DNA of 50,887 nt from contig JANQQL010000046.1 of the NCBI GenBank assembly GCA_028289345.1, positions 1-50,887 on the forward strand, read 5' to 3'. The position numbers and the translations under genes were made by a program. Below the pieces are notes generated by a model. That model did no database searches, was not told where the DNA came from, and was given only the letters and a program-made list of their open reading frames with translations. The DNA is from Planctomycetota bacterium. Its GTDB lineage: Bacteria > Planctomycetota > B15-G4 > SIAN01. This document shows, piece by piece, positions 33,106 to 41,955 of the stretch; the stretch's first letter is position 1; each line of letters begins with the position of its first letter.

Positions 33106-36072
33106 TCAACGCTTCTGCTTGTTGCGAATCCAGTCCAGAATGACGGTCTCGATTCCCTCGGCAACCGATCTCCACGCGCGGTCTTTGTTGCCCCAGTTGC
33201 GCACGGGTTTCCCGTCTTTCGGAAGAGCCTGGAGCTTCGCGAACGGCGCCTGCTTCCAGTTCACGTCACGCACGATGATTGGGATCACCGTCGCTTCCCC
33301 AGAGTGATGGCGCTCGAGTGCGCGGGTCATTTCGACGTTGTCGATGTAATCGGAGGCAAGAAAGTCGACGCTGACGAGGAACAGAATCACATCGGCCCTC
33401 TCCAAGTGATCGTCAATGCTCGGCTGCCACTCGTTCCCCGGAGGAATCAACCGATCGTTCCACACCTCGATCAGACCACGCCGCTCTAGTAGTTTCAGGT
33501 GGGTCTCCAAATCGTTGCGCAGACTTTCGTCCTTGTGGGAGTAGCTGACGAACACTTTGGCGGCGGGTTCTTTTTCGTCGTGGCTGTCCCTGGGACGGCG
33601 TGTTGAGAATTCGACCAAAGACTCCCGTCTCCGATCGACGTCGATTCCGCCGAGGAGATCGCGCACTGGCAGGTCTCTCACCGTGCCATTCACAACCACC
33701 GAAACTTGCCGGCGGCCCTGTTCCTCCATGACCCGCAGGTCGTTGTAGCTCAACGCAACGTCGGGAGCGCCCGGAACTGGCACCAGCTCCTCTGGGTCGA
33801 GTCGAACGATGTCCCCGTGGATGCGTTCGAAGTCGGAGCGAATCACCGCGAGCAATTCGCGCCGCCGCAACTCCTGACTGCCCCGCACCGAGATTTGCAC
33901 CACCTTCGCCGCCGTGTCCGCCTTCACCAAAGCCTCGCATCCCTCGAATCGAAGAAGGACTCCCGTGTGCCATCGGGGACTGTCCTCGCTCAAAGAGTGG
34001 GACCGGACGATGAATCGCGGCAGGATGCCTTCCGGGAGGACTTGGTAGCGGTAGCGAAAGTTCAAGCACTCTTCTGCGACGAACTCCTGGACTTCCGGTG
34101 GCTCTTCCTTGCCAAGCAGCTCGGGGACCAGAAACTTCGTGTCGGATCCCGTGAAAGGAAAGCAGAGTTCGAACTTCCTCATGAGATCCAGAAGGAAACT
34201 GTGCATCTCTTGAGGGTAGGCCGTGGCGGGAAGTGACTCGCCAATGTCTGAAAGATGGAGCACCCCGCCTTGGCTGGCCAGTCGGTCGGAATTGATGATC
34301 TTGTAGATCCCCTGGGTGACCCAGCGCGGATTGAGGACATGCTTGTCGGAGAGCCGCGAATCGTCCGCGTAGTTGAGTGCGATCCCCAGCAGATGGAGAA
34401 ACCGAGCGAGATCCTTCTGAGACTGCTTGTCCTTCTCCCCGTGTTTGCGGCAGATCTTCCGGAACCCGTCGAACGTGAGGAACTTGCGTCGGGTCTTGCC
34501 GAGCTGGGCCTTGATGTCGAACCAGGCAGACGGGAACTTGGCCTTGATCGAGTCCAGTCGCTCCGTCTCTTCTTCGATCTTCTTACAAAGTTCTTCGATT
34601 CCGCGAGGTTCTGCGCAGTCAGTTTCCACGAACCCGCGGACATTCGGGTACTTTGTGGTCAGGTGCGGACGGTTCAAGGTGAACGGGTGCTGGGCGATCT
34701 TGTTCATTACGATGATCACGGGAGCGTCATCCCCGAAGCTTCGGATCAACTGCAGCCAGTACTCCGCATCTTCATCTTCGTTGCCCTCTCTGCCGCTCAG
34801 GACGAGCAAGTAAAGGCTCCGTTCGGTCAGAAAGAATCGGTGCGTGGCATGCATGATCTCCTGTCCGCCAAAATCCCAAACGTGTAGCGTCGGAGAGTCA
34901 CTCGCCTCAGTGTCCAACACCCAATCGGTGATCTTGATTCCGTCAGTCTTGCGTTCTCTGCGGCTGAATCGCGAATGCACCAGGCGATTCACAAGAGAGG
35001 TTTTCCCGACGGCGCCGCGACCCACGAGAATCAGCTTTCCTTCGTTGAGCGCGCGACTCTCCCGCGCACTTCGGTAGTACGCGAGAACTGCTTGCGGAGA
35101 CTGCTGCAAGATCTCTGCTGGAATCGTTAGTTGGTTGTTTGCCAGGCGCAGCTGGGTCAGTGCGGTGAGCTGTCCAAGGGATTCCGGCAGGCTGGTGAGC
35201 TGGTTGTTACTGAGTCCGAGGTAGGTCAGTGCGGTGAGCTGTCCGAGGGATTCCGGCAGGCTGGTGAGCTGGTTGCCCCCGAGGTGCAGCTCGGTCAGAG
35301 CGGTGAGCTGTCCGAGGGGTTCCGGCAGGCTGGTGAGCTGGTTGTCCCCGAGGTACAGCTCGATCAGTGCGGTGAGTTGTCCGAGGGATTCCGGCAGGCT
35401 GGTGAGCTGGTTGCCGTCGAGGCGCAGCTGGATCAGTGCGGTGAGTTGTCCGAGGGATTCCGGCAGGCTGGTGAGCTGGTTGTTCCTGAGTCCGAGGTAG
35501 GTCAGTGCGATGAGCTGTCCAAGGAAATCCGGCAGGCTGGTGAGCTGGTTGAGCGTGAGGCCAAGCGTGGTCAGTGCGGTGAGCTGTCCAAGGGATTCCG
35601 GCAGGCTGGTGAGCTGGTTGCCCCCGAGGTACAGCTTGGTCAGTGCGGTGAGCTGTCCGAGGGATTCCGGCAGGCTGGTGAGGTGGTTGCCCTCGAGGCG
35701 CAGCTCGATCAGTGCGGTGAGTTGTCCGAGGGATTCCGGCAGGCTGGTAAGCTGGTTGTCCTCGAGGCGCAGCTGGGTCAGTGCGGTGAGCTGTCCGAGG
35801 GATTCCGGCACGCTGGTGAGCTGGTTGTCCTCGAGGTGCAGTTGGGTCAGTGCGGTGAGCTGTCCGAGGGATTCCGGCAGGCTGGTGAGCTGGTTGTTCG
35901 CCAGGGACAGCTCGGTCAGGGCGGTGAGCTGTCCTGAGTCTGCCGCTTTGGACAGGAATGCAAGGCCGCTTGAATTCTCGTCGCGAAGCATCCCATGCAA
36001 GTCAAGCACGGCCCGCTGATGTTGGACGGCGGCTTTGATTTGTGCAACTGCCTCGGAATCTGAGGAATTCAT
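33106..36072 (-). CDS. LRR-Roc-COR-TIR protein (bacterial Roco with TIR effector)
   Basis: A 988-residue multidomain protein. Residues 47-322 are twelve 23-residue leucine-rich repeats of the form GQLTALTxLxLxxNQLTSLPESL. A Roc GTPase follows, with P-loop GRGAVGKTS at about 351-359, VWDFGGQE (G3) and VMNKIAQH at the G4 position. The COR-like dimerisation region spans about 540-800 (HVLNPRWVTQGIYKIIN, GILPRFIVRSHS). The last 150 residues are a TIR domain (KVFVSYSHKDE, WNDRLIPPGNEW, VDFLASDYIDNVEMTRALERH); the Glu in NVEM matches the NADase catalytic position. Such proteins are thought to sense a signal through LRRs, switch through the GTPase and act through TIR, possibly as immune proteins. 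It stands alone beside a gene fragment, suggesting accessory DNA. NADase activity is inferred. Confidence 0.9.
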   Translation of the reverse strand: MNSSDSEAVAQIKAAVQHQRAVLDLHGMLRDENSSGLAFLSKAADSGQLTALTELSLANNQLTSLPESLGQLTALTQLHLEDNQLTSVPESLGQLTALTQLRLEDNQLTSLPESLGQLTALIELRLEGNHLTSLPESLGQLTALTKLYLGGNQLTSLPESLGQLTALTTLGLTLNQLTSLPDFLGQLIALTYLGLRNNQLTSLPESLGQLTALIQLRLDGNQLTSLPESLGQLTALIELYLGDNQLTSLPEPLGQLTALTELHLGGNQLTSLPESLGQLTALTYLGLSNNQLTSLPESLGQLTALTQLRLANNQLTIPAEILQQSPQAVLAYYRSARESRALNEGKLILVGRGAVGKTSLVNRLVHSRFSRRERKTDGIKITDWVLDTEASDSPTLHVWDFGGQEIMHATHRFFLTERSLYLLVLSGREGNEDEDAEYWLQLIRSFGDDAPVIIVMNKIAQHPFTLNRPHLTTKYPNVRGFVETDCAEPRGIEELCKKIEEETERLDSIKAKFPSAWFDIKAQLGKTRRKFLTFDGFRKICRKHGEKDKQSQKDLARFLHLLGIALNYADDSRLSDKHVLNPRWVTQGIYKIINSDRLASQGGVLHLSDIGESLPATAYPQEMHSFLLDLMRKFELCFPFTGSDTKFLVPELLGKEEPPEVQEFVAEECLNFRYRYQVLPEGILPRFIVRSHSLSEDSPRWHTGVLLRFEGCEALVKADTAAKVVQISVRGSQELRRRELLAVIRSDFERIHGDIVRLDPEELVPVPGAPDVALSYNDLRVMEEQGRRQVSVVVNGTVRDLPVRDLLGGIDVDRRRESLVEFSTRRPRDSHDEKEPAAKVFVSYSHKDESLRNDLETHLKLLERRGLIEVWNDRLIPPGNEWQPSIDDHLERADVILFLVSVDFLASDYIDNVEMTRALERHHSGEATVIPIIVRDVNWKQAPFAKLQALPKDGKPVRNWGNKDRAWRSVAEGIETVILDWIRNKQKR
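35107..35934 (-). repeat. Twelve tandem 69-bp LRR-coding repeats
   Basis: The LRR region is built of twelve 69-bp units in perfect frame. On the + strand each contains a near-identical core GTGAGCTGTCCGAGGGATTC followed by CGGCAGGCTGGTGAGCTGGT. Most differences fall at the exposed positions of the LRR strand, such as TELSL, TQLHL, TKLYL, TTLGL, TYLGL and IQLRL. Such high identity points to recent duplication or gene conversion, and copy number may vary between strains. The last unit (NNQLTIPAEIL) is diverged and caps the array. Confidence 0.92.
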
Positions 36073-36191
36073 GGTTGCTCTCCACTGTGGCGCTAGAGCT
36101 GCAGCTTGCGGAGTATGAGTGGCTGAATGCCCTCATTGAGCATCGCCGATGGTAATCAACGAGACAACAGTGAGTCAAACGAACTGGTGTG

Positions 36192-36338
36192 TCATCGTGC
36201 GCGGCGCATCACGTCTCGCGCCACATCCGTCAATCGAAGGTCGTGCCCGTTGGGCAAGTCAGTGATCCGTTCATGATCAATGCCTAGCAACTGCAGAATC
36301 GTCGCAAGCAGATCATTGACGTTCAAGCGCTTCTCGAT
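36192..36338 (-). pseudogene. C-terminal remnant of a DUF1501-family protein
   Basis: The reverse strand encodes about 48 residues up to a TGA at 36192-36194. They include NVNDLLATILQLLGIDHERI and DLPNGHDLRLTDVARDV, which match the conserved C-terminus of DUF1501 proteins (VHDLHATLLHLLGLDH...GRDFRLTDV), abundant in Planctomycetota. Upstream the similarity stops at the 3' end of the Kef-type gene, so the remaining 90% or so of a normal DUF1501 gene is absent and there is no start. This marks a deletion or insertion breakpoint beside the LRR-TIR gene. The match is from memory of the family, not a search. Confidence 0.68.
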
Positions 36339-36354
36339 CGCGGGGGAGCGAACC

Positions 36355-37977
36355 TCACGCCACCTCGTCCGGAAACACCAGGCGTCGTAGTTCCCGCAAC
36401 ATCTGACGACCCACGCGCTTTTCCTCGTTCACGACCACCGTGGCACCGGCGTTGGACAGGCTCTGGTACTGCCGTTCGTAGCGCGCTCGCACGATGATCG
36501 GGGTGTGGGGAGCGATCTGGCGCATGCGGCGGATGATCACTTCTGCTGCTCGGGGATCGGGCAGGGCGATGATGACTCCGGCCGCGGTGGGCACGGACAA
36601 CGCCGAAAGCACTTGGTGTTGGGAGGCGTCGCCAACGAAAGCATGGCAACCCAGTTCGGCAAGCTCCTGAATCGTGTGAGAGTTCAGATCGACGACGGTC
36701 ACGGGCCGTGGCTTGGCAAGCAGGGCGTCCACGATGACTCGGCCCGCAGGTCCGCAGCCGACCACGATGTAGTGGGGGGACTCGTCGTGTTCCATGGCGG
36801 TCGCTGCTCGGGGAGCGTGAGACACGATGCGGGCGAAGTGGGGCGCCGACGACACCAGGAACGGGGTCAAGAACATGGTGACCAGGGTGGTCGAGACCAG
36901 CAGTGAGAACAGGAAGGGACTCAGATAGTCCCGGGCCACCTCGGTGATGACGAAAGAGAACTCCCCGATCTGGGACACGCAAACCCCCGTGGCGAGGGCG
37001 TGGGAGGAGGTGGCTCGAAACACTCGCAAGGACATCCACACGATCAGCCCTTTGCCGAGAAGCAAACAGCACACGGTGGAGGTCAGGGCCAACCAGTGAT
37101 CCATCATCCAACCGGGGTTGGCCAGCATCCCGATCGAGCTGAAGAACAGGGTGACCAGCAAGGTCCGCAGCGGAGCCACGTCGGCTCGGATTTGGTCGGC
37201 GAACGGCGACTCGGCCAGGACAATGCCGGCGACGAACGCGCCAAGGGCGGGAGAGAGTCCGAAGTGGTGGGCCACCACCGAAGCGCCGAGCCCGGAGACC
37301 AAGGCCAAGAGGGAGGACAGCTCTCGATTGCTACTGACCGACCGGGTGCGTAACAACCAGGGGGCGACGAAGCGGAAGAACAACAGCATCACCAGCACCA
37401 GTCCACCGGTCACAAGCACGGTTCGACCCATGGATGTCACCAAAGACCAGCCGGATTCGCCGCTGGAGACGGCTCCGACCAACAACACCAAAGGCACCAC
37501 CGCCATGTCCTGCACCAACAGGATGCCGAGGCACTGGCGCCCGTGAATGCTGTCCAGCTCAGATCGTGCCCGGAGGACGCGAAGCACGCTGGCAGTGCTG
37601 CTTAGGGCGACGGCGGATCCCAAGACCACCGCCTCTTCGAACGAACATCCGAACAGAAGGGCTGCCGCCGAGGTCAGAGCCCCGGTGACCAGGATCTGCA
37701 CCACTCCGCCGCCCAGGCCGACCCGGCCCAGCCCGCGCAGTTCGCTCCAGGAGAACTCCAGGCCGATGGTGAACAACAGCAGAGCGACCCCAAGCTCTGC
37801 CAAGTACCTCACCTCGGTCTGGCTCGAGACCACGTCCAGGGCGTGGGGACCCACCAACATGCCGGCGAGCAGGTATCCGAGAATTGCGCTCTGGCGCAGG
37901 CGCTCGCAGATCGCCCCCAACAGCCACGCCACGGAGAGCACCACCACCACGTCCAGGAGGGTGCTCCAAAAACTCAT
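36355..37977 (-). CDS. Kef/CPA2-type cation:proton antiporter with RCK (TrkA-N) domain
   Basis: From ATG 37977 the 540-residue protein has about twelve transmembrane helices of the CPA2 family (SAILGYLLAGMLVGPHALD, LAELGVALLLFTIGLEFSW, ALSSTASVLRVL, GLSPALGAFVAGIVLAESPF). A cytosolic TrkA-N/RCK domain starts near residue 402 with YIVVGCGPAGRVIVDALL, the G-x-G-x-x-G nucleotide site, then VVDLNSHTIQELAELGCHAFVGDAS. This organisation matches KefB/YbaL-like K+/H+ antiporters that respond to nucleotide or redox state. There is no separate TrkA-C domain after it. The reverse frame is open up to 38355, but that part is upstream non-coding DNA. It is divergent from the NRPS cluster. Confidence 0.9.
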   Translation of the reverse strand: MSFWSTLLDVVVVLSVAWLLGAICERLRQSAILGYLLAGMLVGPHALDVVSSQTEVRYLAELGVALLLFTIGLEFSWSELRGLGRVGLGGGVVQILVTGALTSAAALLFGCSFEEAVVLGSAVALSSTASVLRVLRARSELDSIHGRQCLGILLVQDMAVVPLVLLVGAVSSGESGWSLVTSMGRTVLVTGGLVLVMLLFFRFVAPWLLRTRSVSSNRELSSLLALVSGLGASVVAHHFGLSPALGAFVAGIVLAESPFADQIRADVAPLRTLLVTLFFSSIGMLANPGWMMDHWLALTSTVCCLLLGKGLIVWMSLRVFRATSSHALATGVCVSQIGEFSFVITEVARDYLSPFLFSLLVSTTLVTMFLTPFLVSSAPHFARIVSHAPRAATAMEHDESPHYIVVGCGPAGRVIVDALLAKPRPVTVVDLNSHTIQELAELGCHAFVGDASQHQVLSALSVPTAAGVIIALPDPRAAEVIIRRMRQIAPHTPIIVRARYERQYQSLSNAGATVVVNEEKRVGRQMLRELRRLVFPDEVA

Positions 37978-38499
37978 GCCGCGTGCCCCCAACCACCAGT
38001 TCTCACGGACCGCCGAGAAGGACCATCGACCGCGCGTCCGCCTCGTCCCGACGGAAAAGATATCGCCCAGTAACGACTGCCCGAGGAAGTTGTTTTGAGG
38101 GAATCCCCCGCGAATCACGCAGGAGCTTTCCAGAGGATTTCGATGACGCGTTCCAGGGACCGCTTTCGTTCCAAGACGCGACTCGATTCCAGGGATCCAA
38201 GCAGCAGGAGTTCGAGAAATGCAGCGGCAAACGCACGTCCGGCGAAACCAACCAGAGCGGACCTCGACGAGTCGAGATTTGGTCGGTTGGAGCGGTCCGC
38301 TGCGAGCGGTTCGGAAGGCGATTGTTCTCGGGGCGCCACCCCGGGGAGGCTCCATTGCGCGGCCGGGGCCGAGCGGCTATCTCAGCACACTCGCCGAACT
38401 CATGCAGAGGAGGAGTCCCGCAGTCGTTCGGAGACGGTCTGGGCAGGGTCACGGGATCCCCTGCACGCAGTGGCTCGAACGGAGGGGCAAGGTTCCTCA
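37978..38499. other. Divergent promoter region of the NRPS/PKS cluster
   Basis: A 522-nt gap between the antiporter and the first NRPS gene. Open frames cross it on both strands, but none has a ribosome-binding site or a recognisable product. TTCCAGGGA occurs twice around 38149 and 38186. GGAGG at 38481-38485 and AAGG at 38489-38492 precede the NRPS ATG at 38500. No regulator-binding site could be named. Confidence 0.35.
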
Positions 38500-41400
38500 A
38501 TGAGGGAAGAACAGACGCGGCGGTTTCTCGAGAGCCTCCGGGCCCAGGACGTCAAGCTCCGGGCTCAGGACGGCAAGCTCCGTTGCAACGCGCCCAAAGG
38601 CGTGCTGACGGACGACGTTCGTGCGGAACTCGCACTTCATAAGGCGAACCTGCTCACCATTCTCGAAAAAGAGGACAGTGCGACCCCCGCACTGAAACCC
38701 GTTCCTCGGGATGGATCCCTGCCGCTTTCCTTCGGGCAGGAGCGACTCTGGTTCCTGCAGCAGATGGAGCCCGAGGGGATTACCTACAACTGTTCCATGT
38801 CTTACCCGCTGGAGGGAGTGCTCGACGACGCGGCCCTGCAGCGAGCCGTCGACCGCCTGTTCGAACGCCACGAGGTCCTGCGCACGACTTACCGATCTCA
38901 GGGCGGACAGGTGGAGCAGGTCATTCATCCCCCGAGTGCAGTGCCGATCCGCATTCTGGACCTGCGTTCCGTGACCGTCGAGCAACGCCGGACTCTCTCC
39001 CAACGGTGCCTCGAAACCGAGCTGCAAGTACCCCTCGACTTGGCCGCGGGCCCGGTCGCCAAAGTGTTCCTTTGGAAGGTGAACGACAAGCTTTCCATCA
39101 TTCACTTCGTCCTGCACCACATCGCCACGGACGGCTGGTCCCTCGCTCGAATGGTGCAAGAGGTGCAACTGCTCTATCAACAAGAAACGGGAGGGGCGGC
39201 CGCAAACCTGCCAAAGCTCACTCTGCAGTACGCCGACTATGCCGCCTGGCAGCGTCAATGGCTGCGTGGGGAAGAGCTTGAGCGGCAGATGAGCTACTGG
39301 CGCAAGCAGTTGCAGGGCGCGCCGGCACTCCTGGCCTTGCCGACGGATCGGCCGCGACCCGCGGTACAAACCTTCGGCGGTCGCTACTTGCCATTCCAAC
39401 TCGGCGCCGCGCTGACCCAGCAGATCAAAGAATTCAGTCGCTCCCAAGGCGTCACGGTGTTTGCCGTGCTGTTGGCCGGTTTCAAGGCCCTGCTGGCCAA
39501 GTACTCCGGCCAGGATGACATCGTGGTTGGCATCTCCAATGGGACGCGGCCGAAGGTCGAGTTGGAGTCGGTGCTGGGCTTCTTCGTGAACACCCAGGCA
39601 CTGCGCTCCCGTTTCGCCGAAGACCCGAATTTTCAGACGCTGTGCAAGCATGTCGGACGAGTCGTCCTCGAAGCCCTCGATCACCAGGACGTTCCGTTCG
39701 AGAAACTCGTCGAAGAACTGCAGCCGGTGCGTGACTTGAGCACCAGTCCGATCTTCCAAGTGCTGTTCGTGATGCACAACTCTCCCTTGGAATCGCTCAG
39801 CAAGAACGTCAATCAAGACTTGATGGCAAGCGAAGCGTCCCGGGAGGACACCACCGAAGTCGGTACGGCCAAGTTCGATCTCAGTCTCTATGCAGTGGAG
39901 TCAGAGAGGGGACTGGGTGGGTACTTCGAGTTCAATACCGACCTCTTCGACATCGAGACCATCGACGAGATGGCGCACCGCTATCAGACCCTCCTGACGA
40001 TGGCGTTGGAAAACAGTGGGCAGCCGCTTTCGCAGATCTCCATGTTGAGTGAGCGAGACCGCGATCGATTGCTGAACCGCTGGAATCGAACCGCGGCCGA
40101 GTACCCAAAGGTGACGGTGCCGGAGTTATTCCGCGAGTCCGCCGCTGGCCACGCGGACAAGATCGCGGTGGAAACCGATGGGGTGCGCCTCACCTACCGG
40201 GAGCTGGACGAACAAAGCGACGCCGTTGCTGCGTCTCTCGGTCAGAAGGGCGTCCAAGCGGGCGAGCTGGTGGGACTCTGCATGAATCGCTCTCCGCGGA
40301 TGGTGGTGGCGATGCTCGGCATCCTGAAGTCGGGAGCCGCCTACGTCCCGATGGATCCTGGATTTCCCGTCGAGCGGTTGAAGTACATGCTCGAAGACAG
40401 TGAAGCGCGCTTCTTGGTCACCGAAGAAGCGTTGCGCGACTTCCTGGGCAACCATCGGTGCGAGACGTTGGTGGTGGGGGAGCCTGCCGAATCGACGGCG
40501 GATCTGGCATCGACCGGTCCTGGGGATCCGGAGCATCCGGCCTATGTGATCTATACCTCGGGCTCGACGGGACGCCCCAAAGGCGTGGTGGTTCCCCATC
40601 GATCAGTCGCCAATTTCTTGAACAGCATGCGCAAGCGCCCCGGTTTGACGTCGGACGACGTGCTACTTGCGGTGACGACCTTGTCCTTCGATATCTCGGT
40701 TCTGGAGATTTTGTTGCCGCTCACCACCGGTGCCACCGTGGTGCTTGCGACGTCGGAGGTCAGTTCCGATGGCGAGGCTTTGCAGTCTCTGTTGCAGCAA
40801 AGCGGAGCCACGGTGATGCAGGCCACCCCAGCAACTTGGGAGCTGGTGACCCAGTCCGGTTGGAAGAACGGCCGCGGGCTGAAAGTGCTGTGTGGTGGGG
40901 AAGCTCTCAGCGAAGAGCTGGCGATTCGCATCCTGGATTGTGGCGTCGACAGCCTGTGGAACATGTACGGACCGACCGAAACCACGGTCTGGTCGACGGT
41001 GGATCAGCGAACGACCGAATCGGGAACCATGAGCATCGGTCGGCCGATCGACAATACTCAGGTCCTGATCCTCGATGAATCCGGGCAGCTGGCGCCGTCG
41101 GGAATCGCAGGAGAAATCCACATCGGGGGCGATGGTCTGACCCTGGGCTACTGGAAGCGTCCCGAGTTGACCGAGGAGCGTTTCGTTCCTCATCCCTTCG
41201 CCGAAGCTCCCGCCAAACTGTACCGCACCGGCGATGTGGGCCGATTCCTTCGCGACGGCTCCATCGAATACCTCGGTCGCATGGATCACCAGGTGAAGCT
41301 GCGAGGCTTTCGCATTGAACTCGGCGAAATCGAGGCGCTGTTGCGCGAACATCCCGGGGTGCAGAACGCCGTGGTCATTGCGCGGGAAGACCGTCCCGGA

Positions 41401-41955
41401 GACAAGCGCCTGGTCGGCTACCTGGTGCCGGAAGCCGTTGCTGCTCCGTCGGTTCCGGAGCTCAAGAGCTTCCTCGAAACCCGTCTGCCTTCCTACATGG
41501 TGCCGTCTGCGTTCGTGACGTTGCAGGAGTTTCCTCTGACTCCGAACGGCAAGATCGATCGCAAGTCGTTGCCGGCTCCGACCATCCAGCGTGCGGTGGA
41601 CGACACCTACGAAGCGCCTCAAAGCGAACTGGAGAAATCCCTCGCCACCCTCTGGCAGGAGGTGCTCCAAGTCGACCGGGTGGGGCTTCACGACAACTTC
41701 TTCGACCTGGGCGGTCACTCGTTGCTGTTGTTGCGAGTGCACCACCGTTTGGGCGAGCTGTCCACCCAGCAGATCTCGATGGTCGAGATGTTCCAGTATC
41801 CGACGGTCGACAAACTGGCCAGACGCTTGTCCGCCCCGGCCCGAGCCTCGACCTCGACCGCGGAGAAAGACCAGGCACGGGCCGCGAAGTCCAAGAGTGC
41901 CATGAATCGGTATCAGCAGCGCGCGAAGGCAGCGAGAAGTGGGATTGGAAAATGA
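38500..41955 (+). CDS. NRPS module 1: TubC-type docking - C - A (glycine-like) - PCP
   Basis: A 1151-residue single-module NRPS. Residues 1-55 (RRFLESLRAQDVKLRAQDGK, RCNAPKGVLTDDV) resemble the TubC N-terminal docking domain. The condensation domain has SFGQERLWFLQQM and the active site HHIATDG at 206-212. The adenylation domain has YTSGSTGRPKGV, NMYGPTETTVWST, YRTGDVGR, GRMDHQVKLRGFRIELGEIE and NGKIDRKSLP. The pocket residues, aligned by eye to GrsA, read D-I-L-Q-L-G-M-V-W-K, close to the glycine code DILQLGLIWK. The carrier domain has DNFFDLGGHSL, with the phosphopantetheine Ser at 1074. There is no epimerase or thioesterase. Its stop overlaps the PKS start by ATGA. The donor for this C domain is not in the window; an acyl starter is one possibility. 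Confidence 0.92.
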   Translation: MREEQTRRFLESLRAQDVKLRAQDGKLRCNAPKGVLTDDVRAELALHKANLLTILEKEDSATPALKPVPRDGSLPLSFGQERLWFLQQMEPEGITYNCSMSYPLEGVLDDAALQRAVDRLFERHEVLRTTYRSQGGQVEQVIHPPSAVPIRILDLRSVTVEQRRTLSQRCLETELQVPLDLAAGPVAKVFLWKVNDKLSIIHFVLHHIATDGWSLARMVQEVQLLYQQETGGAAANLPKLTLQYADYAAWQRQWLRGEELERQMSYWRKQLQGAPALLALPTDRPRPAVQTFGGRYLPFQLGAALTQQIKEFSRSQGVTVFAVLLAGFKALLAKYSGQDDIVVGISNGTRPKVELESVLGFFVNTQALRSRFAEDPNFQTLCKHVGRVVLEALDHQDVPFEKLVEELQPVRDLSTSPIFQVLFVMHNSPLESLSKNVNQDLMASEASREDTTEVGTAKFDLSLYAVESERGLGGYFEFNTDLFDIETIDEMAHRYQTLLTMALENSGQPLSQISMLSERDRDRLLNRWNRTAAEYPKVTVPELFRESAAGHADKIAVETDGVRLTYRELDEQSDAVAASLGQKGVQAGELVGLCMNRSPRMVVAMLGILKSGAAYVPMDPGFPVERLKYMLEDSEARFLVTEEALRDFLGNHRCETLVVGEPAESTADLASTGPGDPEHPAYVIYTSGSTGRPKGVVVPHRSVANFLNSMRKRPGLTSDDVLLAVTTLSFDISVLEILLPLTTGATVVLATSEVSSDGEALQSLLQQSGATVMQATPATWELVTQSGWKNGRGLKVLCGGEALSEELAIRILDCGVDSLWNMYGPTETTVWSTVDQRTTESGTMSIGRPIDNTQVLILDESGQLAPSGIAGEIHIGGDGLTLGYWKRPELTEERFVPHPFAEAPAKLYRTGDVGRFLRDGSIEYLGRMDHQVKLRGFRIELGEIEALLREHPGVQNAVVIAREDRPGDKRLVGYLVPEAVAAPSVPELKSFLETRLPSYMVPSAFVTLQEFPLTPNGKIDRKSLPAPTIQRAVDDTYEAPQSELEKSLATLWQEVLQVDRVGLHDNFFDLGGHSLLLLRVHHRLGELSTQQISMVEMFQYPTVDKLARRLSAPARASTSTAEKDQARAAKSKSAMNRYQQRAKAARSGIGK

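Noticed and set aside
35131..35937. A repetitive forward-strand protein with an ELVxxExQLGQCGELSEGFRQAG pattern
   Set aside because: It is the antisense of the LRR repeats on the reverse strand; the LRR reading belongs to a complete Roco-TIR protein.
38095..38499. N-terminal extension of the first NRPS by 135 codons
   Set aside because: The added residues are Arg/Ser-rich with no domain, whereas the TubC-type docking domain begins right after ATG 38500.
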